NCBI RefSeq assembly: GCF_024679245.1 | Contig: NC_090179.1 | Location: 7,751,327 to 7,815,326 of the forward strand | DNA: 64,000 nucleotides | Source of the DNA: Pseudorasbora parva | Taxonomy: Eukaryota > Chordata > Actinopteri > Cypriniformes > Gobionidae | Direction: 5' to 3' | Shown: positions 21,135-33,000 of the stretch, piece after piece | Layout of the letters: each line of letters opens with the position of its first letter | Position numbering within the stretch: position 1 is the stretch's first letter | Program-made: the position numbers and the translations under genes | The notes under the pieces: model-generated | Seen by the model: only the letters and a program-made list of their open reading frames with translations | What the model was told of the DNA's origin: nothing | Databases searched by the model: none

Positions 21135-22137
21135 AAATGGAATACATTATTACCATAAAAATCATGGGGGAAGTGGCCTCATTAAGATCACATATAGAAC
21201 AAATACCACATGTACATTTAATTTGGTATATATAAAACAGAAAGCATGATGAAATCATTGAAAGAGTATTTATATCACAGGAAAATTATGATTTCTGGTG
21301 TTGTAACTCTACTTTTTATTTAAATAACTGAATTTGTTGTTTTTAGGTTATCTGGGATAATGTCCTGCTTAATGTCTGACAGTCACTGGAGAAGTATTAA
21401 AACTTAAATCAAATGTATCCAATATGGGTCATCTTTTTGATATTCAAAATATAACGTGTTTAGCATCTGAAAATGGTTTAAACAATACTAAAGCTGTTTT
21501 ACATATTTATACAGTTTAATCAACAATTCTTTACTTATTAAAAAAAATGTAAGCGTTTCTTTTATTGTTTTATTAGTATTGAAATGTAAAGAATTGAAAT
21601 GTAAAAGGAAAAGTGGACATACATATAGCAAGCATACTATATACCTTTGTTGAAGACTGTAACTGAAACTGATTTTTTTTTTCTTCTCTTCAGACTACAT
21701 CTAAAAGAAATTCAGCGTGTCCACATCTGATATAAAGGCAGTCATAAGGACCAAGTTCAACAATGAGGACAAGCTGTTTAAAAACCGCGACATCCCTGAT
21801 TAATGTGGGAAGAAATGGGAAATAGAGGAGTCATTTGCAAATAAACACTTTAAATACATTTAGTATAACTCCCAGTCTCTTATTTATTTAAAGTTAAAAA
21901 AAAAGTCAAATCACATTTATTGTTGCTTTGCTGTAGTAAAAATAAAACTTAATATTCTGGATATTCCGTTTGTATTTGTACTGTATTTACTGTATGTTGC
22001 ACAGCACTTCAGCAGTATTGTAATTTTACTTTAGTTGTATTATGTATTGCTGTACTACCAGTTATATTGCAGTATTATTGTAGTAATACATGTAGTAATA
22101 CAGTAATGTAGTAAAAAAATGTGTGCCTTGAATGCAA
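21135..22137. other. AT-rich spacer, unassigned
   Basis: No supported gene. Short ORFs have no recognisable motif. Simple AGTATTGTAGTAATA-like sequence toward the end prefigures the 44-bp array. Confidence 0.4.
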
Positions 22138-22194
22138 TGTAAGTCGCTTTGGATAAAAGCATCTGCCAAATGCATAAATGTAAATGTAAATGTA
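22138..22194 (+). mobile_element. SINE/LINE 3' tail fragment
   Basis: TAAGTCGCTTTGGATAAAAG followed by CATCTGCCAAATG and an ATGTAA-repeat tail, a 3' end shared by many fish SINEs and L2-like LINEs. 5'-truncated. A second copy is at 56114-56169. Confidence 0.65.
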
Positions 22195-22690
22195 ATACTT
22201 CATATGTATTGCAGAAATACTGCAGTATTATTGTAGTAATACTTCATATGCATTGCAGAAATACTGCAGTATTATTGTAATAATACTTCATATGCATTGC
22301 AGAAATACTGCAGTATTATTGTAGTAATACTTCATATGCATTGCAGTAATGCTGCAGTATTATTGTAGTAATACTTCATATGCATTGCAGAAATACTGCA
22401 GTATTATTGTAGTAAAACTTCATATGCATTGCAGAAATACTGCAGTATTATTGTAGTAATACTTCATATGCATTGCAGAAATACTGCAGTATTATTGTAG
22501 TAAAACTTCATATGCATTGCAGAAATAGTGCAGTATTATTGTAGTAATACTTCATATGCATTGCAGAAATACTGCAGTATTATTGTAGTAAAACTTCATA
22601 TGCATTGCAGAAATAGTGCAGTATTATTGTAGTAATACTTCATATGCATTGCAGAAATACTGCAGTATTATTGTAGTAATTGCAGAAATA
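22192..22690 (+). repeat. 44-bp satellite-like tandem array
   Basis: Eleven copies of a 44-bp unit (landmark CTTCATATGCATTGCAGAAA) with a CATATG every 44 bp from 22201 to 22641. Each unit has a CTGCAG site. In the last third, variants AATAC/AAAAC and ACTG/AGTG alternate, giving an 88-bp higher-order unit. Confidence 0.92.
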
Positions 22691-23060
22691 CTGCAGTTGT
22701 AGTTGCTATACTGCAATATTTTGTGTCCAAAAAACTGCATTTTTCTACGTGTAACAAAAACTGCAGTATTACTTAAAAAAAAAAAAAACTGCAGTAATTT
22801 TTTGTAAGAGCTCTGGCGCAGTGAATTACATCGCTCGCTTCATTTCATTCATTCTTTGCTTATATTGCACTACCATGCACTTTAGATGAGAGATTCAGTA
22901 AACAATCAGTAAATGAGCGATTTCCGACACAGCAACAGAGTCGACACCGAGAGTCGATTCCTGTATTGGAGTCGTCCCCGACTCTGGGGCTATTCAGAGT
23001 TGAGGAATCGACTCTTTTGGAGTCAACTCCCCATTATTAAGCCAAGGGTCACACAAATAA
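22691..23060. other. Spacer with GAGTCGA-rich inverted motif
   Basis: 22930-23035 repeats GAGTCGA(T/C)TCC-type motifs in both orientations (GAGAGTCGATTCCTG; AGGAATCGACTC), probably the end of an unclassified DNA element. The plus-strand ORF here has no recognisable product. Confidence 0.4.
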
Positions 23061-23088
23061 GTCTGGTTAGTAATGTGACGCTGGTAAT

Positions 23089-23619
23089 TGTTGGAAACTC
23101 AGAAGTGAAGACCAGGAGAGCTTGGGTATATCTTTCGGGCAGGCGTTCCTCTTTATTGAGAAACACACGTGCCGTCTGTGGCTGCGGTCGTCCAAGTCTA
23201 ATTCTAAACAGTATACATTGTAATTTATCCACATTTCAGGGGGAGGGATTTACACAGTAGAGGAGGAGACAATCTAAACAAAGGAATGCACATGTTGTTT
23301 AGGTAAAAGGGACACACCCCATACATTTCCAGGTCACCAGTCCTAATCCTATCAGCATAACAGTGCCAATCAAACCACCAATCCAAATCCTATCAGCATA
23401 ACAGTACCAATCAGACGAATAGATGCAAATGTGATCACTCTGACAATGTTGCTTATAGATCAGGAAGTGCATAAAGACAAAAGACTGATTAGCTTGATCT
23501 CCTTAGAATGTAGTCAACCTGAAACCTCCAAACTGTAAAGCATTATGTACATAACAAACTGTTAGTATACTATTACATTGGAACCTTGATATAACAATTT
23601 ATAAATTTGTAATCCCACA
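23089..23619 (-). repeat. 3' LTR of ERV
   Basis: 531 bp, same ends as the 5' LTR. AATAAA on the minus strand is at 23152-23157. Preceded (in element sense) by the purine tract at 23621-23630. Apparent identity to the other LTR implies a very recent insertion or gene conversion. Confidence 0.95.
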
Positions 23620-23620
23620 G

Positions 23621-23630
23621 TCCCCCCTTT
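23621..23630 (-). promoter_or_regulatory. ERV polypurine tract
   Basis: Minus-strand AAAGGGGGGA one base from the 3' LTR, the expected plus-strand primer. Confidence 0.8.
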
Positions 23631-23945
23631 GAGAGTTCTAATAACTCTCACATAATACAAATTTAAACCTTTATAAGTCCATTCTATAGCTTATGTTTGT
23701 TAGCATAAGCCCCATCTTCAATTCATGTAACTTGAAAAAGTTACAGGCACATATCACTTGCTCTGTGTTGATTGTCTGTAGTGACGAATGACATGCTGAC
23801 ACAGAAACAAACATGCCACTAGGGTCCGTGTAGTTCTTACGGGTAATGTTCTTTTGTGATTGGAACAGTCATTGTGAGTCATTTGTTAACCTTACAGGTT
23901 TCTGAACCATGAAGAATTATCTTCAGTCATCTGATGTAATTTTGC

Positions 23946-24306
23946 TTAAAGATCAAGAATGTCTTGTTGGATTTTGTTCAAGAGTACTTGACCACCATGT
24001 TTGTGCATAAGTGAGTCCTTGAATGCAGCCATCTTCTGGTTTGAGGTTGGAGCTGAATTATGTAGAAAACCAGGGTTACCCTGCCGTTGAATTGACTGGG
24101 TAGGATGTTGTAGACCAGAAGTTCCTCCCATCATATGCCACCCATGGGATTCTTGCTTCTCCTGAAGGTGGGTGTGGCATGCAGACATTCTTTCCAGCAA
24201 ACATGGCATTTCTTGACATATTCATAAGCTCTAAGAATATGTTGTTTCTGGAGTCTACACTTTGTGCGATGTCCATGATGATTAGTAGCAAGGCAATCTT
24301 GATCAT
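23946..24306 (-). pseudogene. ERV env remnant
   Basis: A minus-strand ATG at 24306 opens 76 codons with a hydrophobic leader (MIKIALLLIIM) and a surface-subunit-like start. A second frame (24209-23946) continues to a short C-terminal stretch ending LNKIQQDILDL. Most of surface and transmembrane subunits are deleted, with no fusion peptide or membrane anchor seen. Assigned mainly by position between pol and the 3' LTR. Confidence 0.5.
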
Positions 24307-24744
24307 GTTGATAGATGACTGAAGTTCCCGTAGGTGATTCTCTGCGTTGTGTATTTTTTTTTATATGACAGTTGGCTCGGTAGTGAGTCTAGTTGTCCTC
24401 TAGAGGTTGTGGCTTCATACGCAGGTAAGGAAGTCGGTGTGTATCGATCTGGGGACAGCCATCAAGTGGTATCTGCACAGAGTAAGAAAGAAAACAAAAG
24501 AGAGCAGAGCAGTATTTGTTCTAAAAGACTGCAAACATTGGGGTTGTTTCCTCTGTTCAATCTGAGTCTGCTATTGTTGTTCCTTCTTTCCCTATGTCTT
24601 AATTCCTGCGACACCTAAAGAACAGTGAGGTAAGGATGGACTAGTGGGTAGGGGAAAGCCTATGAGGGAATCTTCACCGCAGGATTGGCCCCCGATGCCT
24701 GTTGCATTCGGTTCTTTCCTGGGCTCCTCACTGGTCCGTGTGTC

Positions 24745-25503
24745 CTAACCTATCCCTGTCGGTGGGGGAACAACTTTACAGTGTGACACATGCGTCCAAG
24801 CTTTCCTTCCCTGACACAACACTGCAGCTGCTGTTATCAACATCACTTGATGTGGTACTTGCCACTTAGGCTCTAAGGGCTTGTTTTTGAATGACTTTAT
24901 CATCACCCACTGACCTGGGATGATCGTGTGTCCACCTTCTGGTGGCATCTGCCAACACGACTCGACACTCTCTCTGGCACTCTGTACTGCCTTTATGGGG
25001 TTATCAATGATTGAACCATCAACAAACAACTCCAATTCTGCATTCTCAATGGGAGTTTCTGCTATTTCACTTGAAGCTGCGTATGTGAGCGTAACACAAT
25101 CGTGAGTCATTTCTCCTTCATCCTCTAACAAAACTTCAGTCATTGCAGACATCATACATGAGGATGGGTTCGTGACAGGTGCACGCTGTAAAACAATGTT
25201 CGGGGCTGTGAGGGTTGTTAACCAATTTCCCCAACGAGAAGAGGTGACAGAGGTGACTTTTGCTTGATTCAATAGTGCGGACACTGCATGAGGGCATCTT
25301 ACGTTTACAGTCTGTCCTAACACCATTCCTGATGAAGCCTGAAGGGCTGGATCATTGTTTAAACCTTCAGCCAATTTTGTAGGGATTACTGTAAATTCTG
25401 CACCTGTATCAAGCAAAAAGTCAAACTCTTTCTCTTGTTTGCTACCGTTCACAAAAATGTTATTGTTATTGTGACGGATTACAGGGGAAAGGTAGCTACT
25501 CAC
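24745..25503 (-). pseudogene. ERV pro-pol with in-frame internal deletions
   Basis: A 252-codon open frame in a different phase from gag. It joins a protease active site (LLDTGAEF, residues 30-37), a piece of the RT thumb/connection (PHAVSALLNQAK, 71-82), the start of RNase H (ELELFVDGS, 156-164) and the C-terminal domain of integrase (about 190-248). The RT palm/fingers, most of RNase H, and the integrase zinc and catalytic domains are missing. The frame survives all the junctions, so no stop betrays the deletions. Not enzymatically competent. Confidence 0.82.
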
Positions 25504-25514
25504 AGCCCCAACAA

Positions 25515-26936
25515 TTAGTTTTTTGCCTGTTCTTTTTGTGCTTTTAGAAGAGCCTGAGCAAGCTGTCCTAAAGTTTCAGTGTACCCTGGCGGAACTACTT
25601 CAGGATTGTAGGCTGGCTGAGAAGGAACAGAATTATGCATAGCATTTCTTTTACTATCTTGCAACTTCTTCCAACACTCTTTCTCCCAGTGACCTGATTT
25701 TTCACAGTAGTTACATTTGCCTTCTCTCTTAGGCCATCTGTTGTCTTGATTTCTTGTGCTAAACGTAGCTGCTGCTACTCTTACTTTTGCCTTAACATCC
25801 GCATCTCTTTCCCATGTAGCTAACCTTTCTAGGTTACTTCTGAGAGTATTGTTAGACCAAGTTAGATCTAGGAATGGCAATGCTTTTCTGTACTCGGCTA
25901 AAAGACCATCTGACCAGACGCGAACAAAAGCTCCCTGGTCATCTAAAACACATTCAGAATCATCAACTATTCCACTGTAAGTTATAGCTGACTGACAAAA
26001 TCTTTCAGTGTATTCGCTGACATTTTCTTCTTTCCTTTGCACACAGTTAGTGATTTTGGACCAGTCTACTTTGGGTCCCATGATATTCTTTAGAATTTTC
26101 AAAACACCTTCTCTCATATCGCCTTTACTGACATGTCGTAGTTCGGAAGTAACAGCAGACTCAAAACTGTTGAATTCAGATTCAGTTAGAATTTGTGACA
26201 TCAGCTGTGTGACTTCTGTTTACAACATGTCGTAGAGACACATTTTGCATAACAATGTCCTTCTAAATTCAGAAAAATGTGTGCATGCTGAGGGTAAGCT
26301 CTGGGATAATCTTTCTATGTCTTTAGGTGCTAGTCCTTTAGCTATAGTTTGTACTTGTTCAACAGAGTTATGAGGAACACTTTCAATCCCAGATCTTTTC
26401 CTTGCACCACATACCTTCACTGAATTGTCAGGCACATCAGTTACTGTTTGGATAGCTACATCTGTTTCAAACAAAGTTTGTAAGTCAGGATAAGTGTTAT
26501 CAGTCTGACTAACTTCATTCACATCAGTTTTCTCTGCAGCTTTGTTGCGGTTCAATTTCTTTGTCAAAGATGCTACCCTAGCACTGAACTCTTTGTTCTG
26601 TTTCTCTAGCTCTGAGATACGCTGACACTGTTGTCTAGCTAGCGCTAAACCAAATTCTCTATGACAACAAATAATGCCTTTCACATTGTTCTTGCGAATA
26701 CATGCTCCTAAAACTTTTTTACATTCATCAATCGACCAAGTCTTCTCTGGATGGATCTCATATTTCTTTGTCAAATACAATCTGACTGACTCAGTCACAA
26801 TTGAGTCCATGTGCTCTCCTAACAATGACTTAAATTCACTATCTGACCACAAAGGCGTCGCAAGACCACCTTTTTCAATTGTGGAGAACAGTCTAGCATT
26901 CTTTCTAAACATGTTTCTTTGTAACCACACAATCAA
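25515..26936 (-). pseudogene. ERV gag with one in-frame stop
   Basis: One continuous minus-strand frame of about 473 codons, broken once by TAA at 26220-26222. The first part is N-terminal, with a charged coiled-coil-like segment. The second has a capsid-like region with a major-homology-type motif QRKEENVSEYTER (Q-x-x2-E-x7-R, the usual G replaced by R) and a zinc knuckle CNYCEKSGHWEKEC (C-x2-C-x4-H-x4-C). It would be the virion structural precursor. Apart from the stop it looks intact, which fits the young LTRs. Confidence 0.82.
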
Positions 26937-27039
26937 AACACTAAAACTCTAGTTAACAGAGGGTATACTTGTTAACATAGATCAACTACTGTTAACCTTC
27001 CTTGGTAAAACAGAGGACAACACAAATATTAGCCTGCAA

Positions 27040-27500
27040 TGCTAATCTTCCCTGCTGAAAAACAGAGGCTGAACAACTATTAGCTGGTGATGCTAATTCT
27101 TCCCTGTCTGGAACAGAGGCAAACCAATTCTTCCCTGCCTGAGAAACCGAGGCAAAACAATTCTTCCCTGCTTGAAACAGAGGCTTATAAACAATTCTTC
27201 CCTGCCTGAAACAGAGGCTTATAAACAATTCTTCCCTGCTTGAAACAGAGGCTTATAAACAATTCTTCCCTGCCTGAAACAGAGGCTTATAAACAATTCT
27301 TCCCTGCTTGAAACAGAGGCTTATAAACAATTCTTCCCTGCCGAAACAGAGGCTTATAAACAATTCTTCCCTGCCTGAAACAGAGGCTTATAAACAATTC
27401 TTCCCTGCCTGAAACAGAGGCTTATAAACAATTCTTCCCTGCCGAAACAGAGGCTTACAAACTATTAGCTTGTGATGCTAACCTTCCCTGCCTGGAAAAC
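27040..27500 (-). repeat. 34-bp tandem array in ERV leader
   Basis: About nine regular copies of a 34-bp unit (ACAATTCTTCCCTGCCTGAA) between 27157 and 27460, plus diverged copies on both sides that share TTCCCTGC and ACAGAGG. Several units differ by a 1-2 base change in CCTGCCTG/CCTGCTTG/CCTGCCG. Confidence 0.88.
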
Positions 27501-27675
27501 AGAGGATAACTTTCATCTCTAAAACACGTTTTTTAGAGGATAACTTAGTTAATCAAACCCTACAGCTGTCTGATAACTCTTCTCTGGCTGTGCAGAGGAT
27601 AACAAATTTGTACTGGTCTTAATGGTTCTTTTGGATAGAGTGACTCACCAACCCTTGGTTGTACAGAACAATTCA

Positions 27676-27965
27676 GCTGGATTCAGTCTGGAACGAAGTC
27701 AGAATCTTTGTTGAGCTGGATTCAGTCTGGAACAAAGTCAGAATCTTTGCTGAGCTGGATTCAGTCTGGAACGAAGTCAGAATCTTTGCTGAGCTGGATT
27801 CAGTCTGGAACGTGGTCAGAATCTTTGCTGAGCTGGATTCAGTCTGGAATGTGGTCAGAATCTTTGTTGAGCTGGATTCAGGTGGAACGAAGTCAGTATT
27901 TTTGTTGACCTGGATTCAGTCTGGAACAAAGTCAGAATCTTTGTTGAGCTGGATTCAGGTGAGGA
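27676..27965 (-). repeat. 39-bp tandem array in ERV leader
   Basis: Seven to eight copies of a 39-bp unit (plus-strand landmark GCTGGATTCAGTCTGGAAC) at about 27676, 27715, 27754, 27793, 27832, 27871 and onward. The period is a multiple of three, so frames stay open across it. Lies between the primer site and gag, where packaging signals usually sit. Confidence 0.9.
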
Positions 27966-27970
27966 TCTCT

Positions 27971-27988
27971 ATCCGGGTCACGGCACCA
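27971..27988 (-). promoter_or_regulatory. Primer binding site, tRNA-His
   Basis: Minus-strand TGGTGCCGTGACCCGGAT, 4 nt from the LTR, is complementary to the 3' end of vertebrate tRNA-His with about one mismatch. The same primer choice defines HERV-H-type elements. Confidence 0.8.
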
Positions 27989-27992
27989 AAAC

Positions 27993-28523
27993 TGTTGGAA
28001 ACTCAGAAGTGAAGACCAGGAGAGCTTGGGTATATCTTTCGGGCAGGCGTTCCTCTTTATTGAGAAACACACGTGCCGTCTGTGGCTGCGGTCGTCCAAG
28101 TCTAATTCTAAACAGTATACATTGTAATTTATCCACATTTCAGGGGGAGGGATTTACACAGTAGAGGAGGAGACAATCTAAACAAAGGAATGCACATGTT
28201 GTTTAGGTAAAAGGGACACACCCCATACATTTCCAGGTCACCAGTCCTAATCCTATCAGCATAACAGTGCCAATCAAACCACCAATCCAAATCCTATCAG
28301 CATAACAGTACCAATCAGACGAATAGATGCAAATGTGATCACTCTGACAATGTTGCTTATAGATCAGGAAGTGCATAAAGACAAAAGACTGATTAGCTTG
28401 ATCTCCTTAGAATGTAGTCAACCTGAAACCTCCAAACTGTAAAGCATTATGTACATAACAAACTGTTAGTATACTATTACATTGGAACCTTGATATAACA
28501 ATTTATAAATTTGTAATCCCACA
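27993..28523 (-). repeat. 5' LTR of ERV
   Basis: 531 bp, minus-strand start TGTGGGATTAC and end TTTCCAACA. AATAAA (minus) lies near the end of the LTR. It contains a duplicated CCTATCAGCATAACAGT(G/A)CC block carrying a CCAAT motif, plausibly an enhancer repeat. No difference from the other LTR was seen. Confidence 0.95.
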
Positions 28524-28527
28524 TAAT

Positions 28528-29190
28528 GCTGTTGGTGGAGTTGTTTAATCCTCTGCTGAGATCTTCAGAGATTTAATGTCTTCTTTTATTTTTATTATCT
28601 TTTACTTCTATATATCTTCTTTTATCTTCAGGTGATTTCATCTAAAGCTGTGGCTGAAGTCAGTTGTAGTTCTTGTGTTTCTCTGTCCTTCAGTGATTCT
28701 GCTTATTATCATCACTAATGATCAATCATCACTTAATTATGTAATTTACATCAACACTGCTTCAATGGCACTTTAACTCAGTAGTGAGCAAACACATGAA
28801 CCCTAGGAAGTGTTAATTTAACATGAGCATTTTTCGGTGTGCTTTTACATAATTTAAGTATAACTGACATTACATATATCAATCACATTCAGTTTATTAA
28901 TACAATTACATAAATCTTACCCGTTTCATTTATGTATACTTACAAATATGAATCACATTAAGTTTATTAATTTATGTATGTAAAAATAATCCAAATGCAT
29001 TGAAAATGTATATCTAATTTAAATACATAAATCTTATGCTTTTTGTTTCTTTTTTTTCTTTTAGTCTTTACATTTTTGTGTATGATTTTACAGTGAATGT
29101 TTTATAATAATTGTACGGCTCAGTGTGAAAAGATTCTGTTAAAAGGAATGTTAACTTATGACAGTAACTGTAAAATAATGAATTCCAAAA
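28528..29190. repeat. Family A remainder and AT-rich repeat before panx1 3' end
   Basis: 28528-28780 continues the family A sequence interrupted by the ERV (CTTCAGAGATTTAATGTCTT). 28850-29045 resembles the palindromic repeat at 63640-63945 (AATCACATTCAGTTTATTAA; ATCCAAATGCA). No gene. Confidence 0.6.
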
Positions 29191-29211
29191 CTAGTGTAAA
29201 AATCAATCAAC

Positions 29212-29217
29212 TTTATT
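29212..29217 (-). terminator. Likely panx1 polyadenylation signal
   Basis: AATAAA on the minus strand (TTTATT on plus), about 720 bp downstream of the panx1 stop codon. It is the clearest hexamer seen in the downstream stretch and would give a 3' UTR of about 0.74 kb. Positional inference only. Confidence 0.5.
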
Positions 29218-29938
29218 TCCAAAGCAGAGAGACAGACACATAATATAATACAAATATTGCATAAAAAAAAAAAAAGATTTTAGAAAGGTTACCAAAATGA
29301 CAGTATACATTTTTTGGCAGAAATGTATAACAAAATGTTTTACCTCAGACTGAGGTTATTCAACAGATTATTTTGAATTGCAATTATAGGTGTCGGTGTG
29401 AGAGTGCACGTAAATACACTGCCTGCCAAATAAAAAAGCAGCGGTTTCAATTTAATTAGAAAAATGCTAAAGAGTCCATGATTGGATCATTATTACAGTA
29501 GTTATTACTCTTGATCTTGACCAAAAAAATGTATGCACCTTCACAACATTTGCATCCACACAGCAACTTTTGGGGTGGGCTTGGCAGTGTATATCAATTT
29601 TACCAGATTTTTACCAAACTGTTGTTACAGTGGTAGTAACAGAATAGTTGTACATGCCAGATACATGTTCTGCAATGAACATGTTACTGCTAAAGGTAGT
29701 ATAAAACCAAATGTGGGAAACTAAAGTAATATAAAATAGTTAGCACATCACCCCAACAACAAGAACCAGAACAGAATGACTGCAGACGTTGCATGTTAGT
29801 TATGCAGAAGACTTTTCTTTAAAACAAAAACAAACAAAAAAAAAACTTATTTTGTCCAAACTGTATTCCTCTATTCTTTCCAGAAGTTAGGAGCCTCAGT
29901 ATGATGCAAGCAGTCACCGTATATTTAAAACGGGCAAT

Positions 29939-30015
29939 TTAGATCACCCTCTGGCGCACAACCTTCTCATCTTCATGCTTTGTCAAGCATTCCCCCTGCA
30001 TCAGCGGTGAAAACT
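29939..30015 (-). CDS. panx1: panx1 coding exon 6 (C-terminus)
   Basis: 77 bp encoding the last 25 residues, ending VVRQRVI then TAA. The acceptor is TTTCCCCAG. The phase closes exactly with exon 5 (split codon G|AG). The RQR tail resembles the basic end of other pannexin-1 proteins. This exon is too short to stand out as an ORF and was found by splice phase and context. Confidence 0.82.
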
Positions 30016-33000
30016 CTGGGGAAACAACATGGATACATATACAGTTTATATTTGTTTACATCAAAGGTTCAGAGGTCAATGTAAAGCCTAAATTAAATCT
30101 GATAAAGTGACCGTGTCTCTTCAATGAATGTGGACCAAACCGCTTAATTAATTCGGATTCATTTTACGGTCTCTTTATGAACTTTTTGAGTCATAGTTAA
30201 AGTTGCGTGAAAGGTCAATGGAGGGTCAAAAATCTCTCCGATTTCATTAAAATATCTTCAATTGTGTTTCAAAGATGAATGAAACAACATTATTTTTGGC
30301 TACATCTCTCACAGCATGCTGTAGCATATACAATATAACTTAGTGAATACACAACTAACTGCATTTCTGCTTTCCATTTAAAGTAACCCTTAAAATGGTG
30401 TAAAAATCAATAATTGCTATAATACATAGCAATAAACCTGACAAGATTAAAAGTCCTGATAAATTGACATGTCATTTATTAAGATATATTAAGATATGTT
30501 TTTCTAGAAGTGTGTGATTTGAAGCTAAAGAGCATACAAACTGGATATCCAACTTAGCATGATGGATAGCATGTAATCTGGGAAAAAGTGACTAGCATGA
30601 GCTGCCCTCTTAAATGCCTTGTGATCCCTATTTTTTGGCACATAAGAAACACTTCCAATGAACGCTCCTTTTGTGGTATCAAAGGCATCTCAGAGACAAT
30701 TCAAGTCTTAATCTGTGAATTTACATGCACTGTAAATCGAAGAATAAATGTAACCAAACACACAATACCTTTCATCTCTGTGTCACCATTGTTGGTGCTG
30801 GAGATTTTCCTTTCCTTTTCTAGCAATCTGCCATCCACCACATCCGTTTTAACCTGTCCTAGTGTCTGCAACAGCAACATGGTGTCAAAAGACTCGTCCC
30901 CATCTTCTTTTAATAACTCTAACACCTGCAAACATAGAGCACACATATTACAAAACATTTCTGGAAAACAAAAAATAAATACATTATGACAGTCACACAA
31001 TAGATAAGAATTGTTTTTTGGTTACCTTCAATAATATCCTTTTAATTTTCCAGAATAATGCAATTTCAATATAAATTTAAACAAATGCATTAATAAAATG
31101 TATTAAATCTTTGGTATAACTTCTTAACTATATTCACTTCGCACTAAAATTAAAATATACTATAATTAATCTGTAAATTAAGGAACGGTGCTTTTATAGT
31201 AATTGGATGAAGTGCCTTAAGATTACAAGAAAATAAAATCCTAATTCATCAGCGCACGATGCAGAATTGTACCTGCTTTACTTGCAGTCAAGCGTTTGAA
31301 GTCAACTGTTGTAACATCTTTGCTGCTAAACTCAATTTGAAGTTTCAAAAATGCAGATGTTCTGCTACTACCCACCAATCAGGGCTGATAGTATGGAGGC
31401 CCTTTCACACTGGGCCTATATTTATAAAGTGCTTGTCAGGCTGAAATTGATAATGCCCAGTGTGAATAGCTCTATAGAGATCTATTGTTACGTACATTCA
31501 TAATGCTTAATCACGCTCCGTGTGAAAAGCCCAGTAGAAGGGCTTATGAATGACTTCATAAATAATAATATGAAATAAATTACTTAAAATGCTTTTTAAA
31601 ATGAATCAGATATGAATAGACCAATTCAAAAATATCTGTCACATTTAAAATATTACAGATACCATACAGTAGGTGACGTGTTTTTTTCCCCAGAGTCTGC
31701 ACAGCAAATAGAGCAAAACCTGATCAACACACCTTTAGGCACTTAAAACTCTTCAGCTCACTGAGGTTCTCTTCCAGAAACAGCAGATATAATGCAAGAT
31801 CATCCCAGGTCACCTGTCCAAACTGCATTACCCCTATTGTGGGTAGCATCTCATAAGGCTTCAAGAACCCCATGGTCCTTCTGAATGGAACCAACATGGC
31901 GTACAAGCACAATGGCAACAGCAGCAAATACACACAGAGATTTATGTAGCTCAGGAGCTGAAAGATGCCCACGGCAACTAGCTTGCACTGCATGGCCGGA
32001 GGGACTGAGGAGTCGTTGATAACCACACCAGACCGGATGTCACACTGAAACTCATCTGTGATGGAGAGACGGATGTAATAGCAAAGGTAGATGCAGGCTA
32101 ACATGAGGGCCAAGAAAGTGATGGCGCGGCAGAGGAGGTATCGGATCAGTAATCCTCGAGAGAAGCGTTTGGTCCTCAAGTATTGTTCCACCAGAGGATA
32201 TTTAAAGCAGCTCTCGGTTAGGTCAATCACAGAGCTAAAGGAAGAAACAAAGCATCACAGTATTTAAGTGTTTCAGTAATGTAATGGGAATTGGAATGAT
32301 AGGTGAGAGATTATGGTAAAATATAGTGTGAACATGTTATAGAAAGTTGCTGATAGAAGGTTAGTTTGTGTATGCTTGAGAACTCTGACAGAGTGAAGCC
32401 ATGTGACAGCTCAGTGTAAACCCAACCACCCTGAAATGTCAAGAAGGACCACCAGGCATTTTCTCTGCACCTTGCGTGTTCATTTCACCTGTATGAGTCC
32501 ATGCGGGCTGACTGTGACTCCTGTTTTGCTGCAGTGTGAAGGCACTTAGCCAGTTTGATGGCTCTGTTGTAGGAACGGTCCAGTTCTTCCATTATAAAGG
32601 TCAGATCAGAAGAAAGCACAGGGGCTCCTGTGAACCGCCAAAACAATGCTGGCATGTAAACTGATACTGCCACCATCAACAGGATATAAGGGAAAAACTG
32701 CAGAGAGAGGGGAGAGGGGTTACATTTTAGAGGCTCATTTATCCTAAAACATTCTTTTTTGAGCATTTAGCTTGCATATTGGCACATATTAATGCTTTAA
32801 TCTGCATTAACATATTCTTAACCCTTTAAAACCGAACATGTCGTCGACAACACAGCCAACCAAGCTGTATTGAAGTTACCGTAACTCTTCAACCCATTGC
32901 ACTATCATAATAATTTAAATTGCTCCCTGCGCTTTCCGCCTATATATGGCTTATTACGGTAATGTTTTGGGGTTGAGGAGGCATTTGTTGCTATTCTTGA

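Larger units (their letters stand above)
23089..28523 (-). mobile_element. Endogenous retrovirus, tRNA-His primed, internally deleted
   Basis: 5.4-kb provirus on the minus strand flanked by TAAT (23085-23088, 28524-28527), inserted in a family A copy whose sequence resumes across it. LTRs of 531 bp look identical. Order in element sense: LTR, primer site, two tandem arrays, gag, pro-pol with large deletions, env remnant, polypurine tract, LTR. The pol and env pieces resemble gammaretrovirus-like/class I ERVs. It cannot make reverse transcriptase or integrase, so any spread needs a helper. Confidence 0.92.

Noticed and set aside
20865..21258. Similar ORFs on both strands
   Set aside because: Produced by the long hairpin; both strands encode near-identical random peptides.
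22192..22690. CRISPR-like array
   Set aside because: The 44-bp units are contiguous without unique spacers and the DNA is vertebrate; ordinary tandem repeat.
22913..23260. 115-codon plus ORF before the ERV
   Set aside because: Crosses from a GAGTCGA repeat into the ERV LTR; no domain.
27659..28012. 117-codon plus ORF with ELDSVWNEVRIFA repeats
   Set aside because: Antisense reading of the 39-bp ERV leader array; open only because 39 is a multiple of three.
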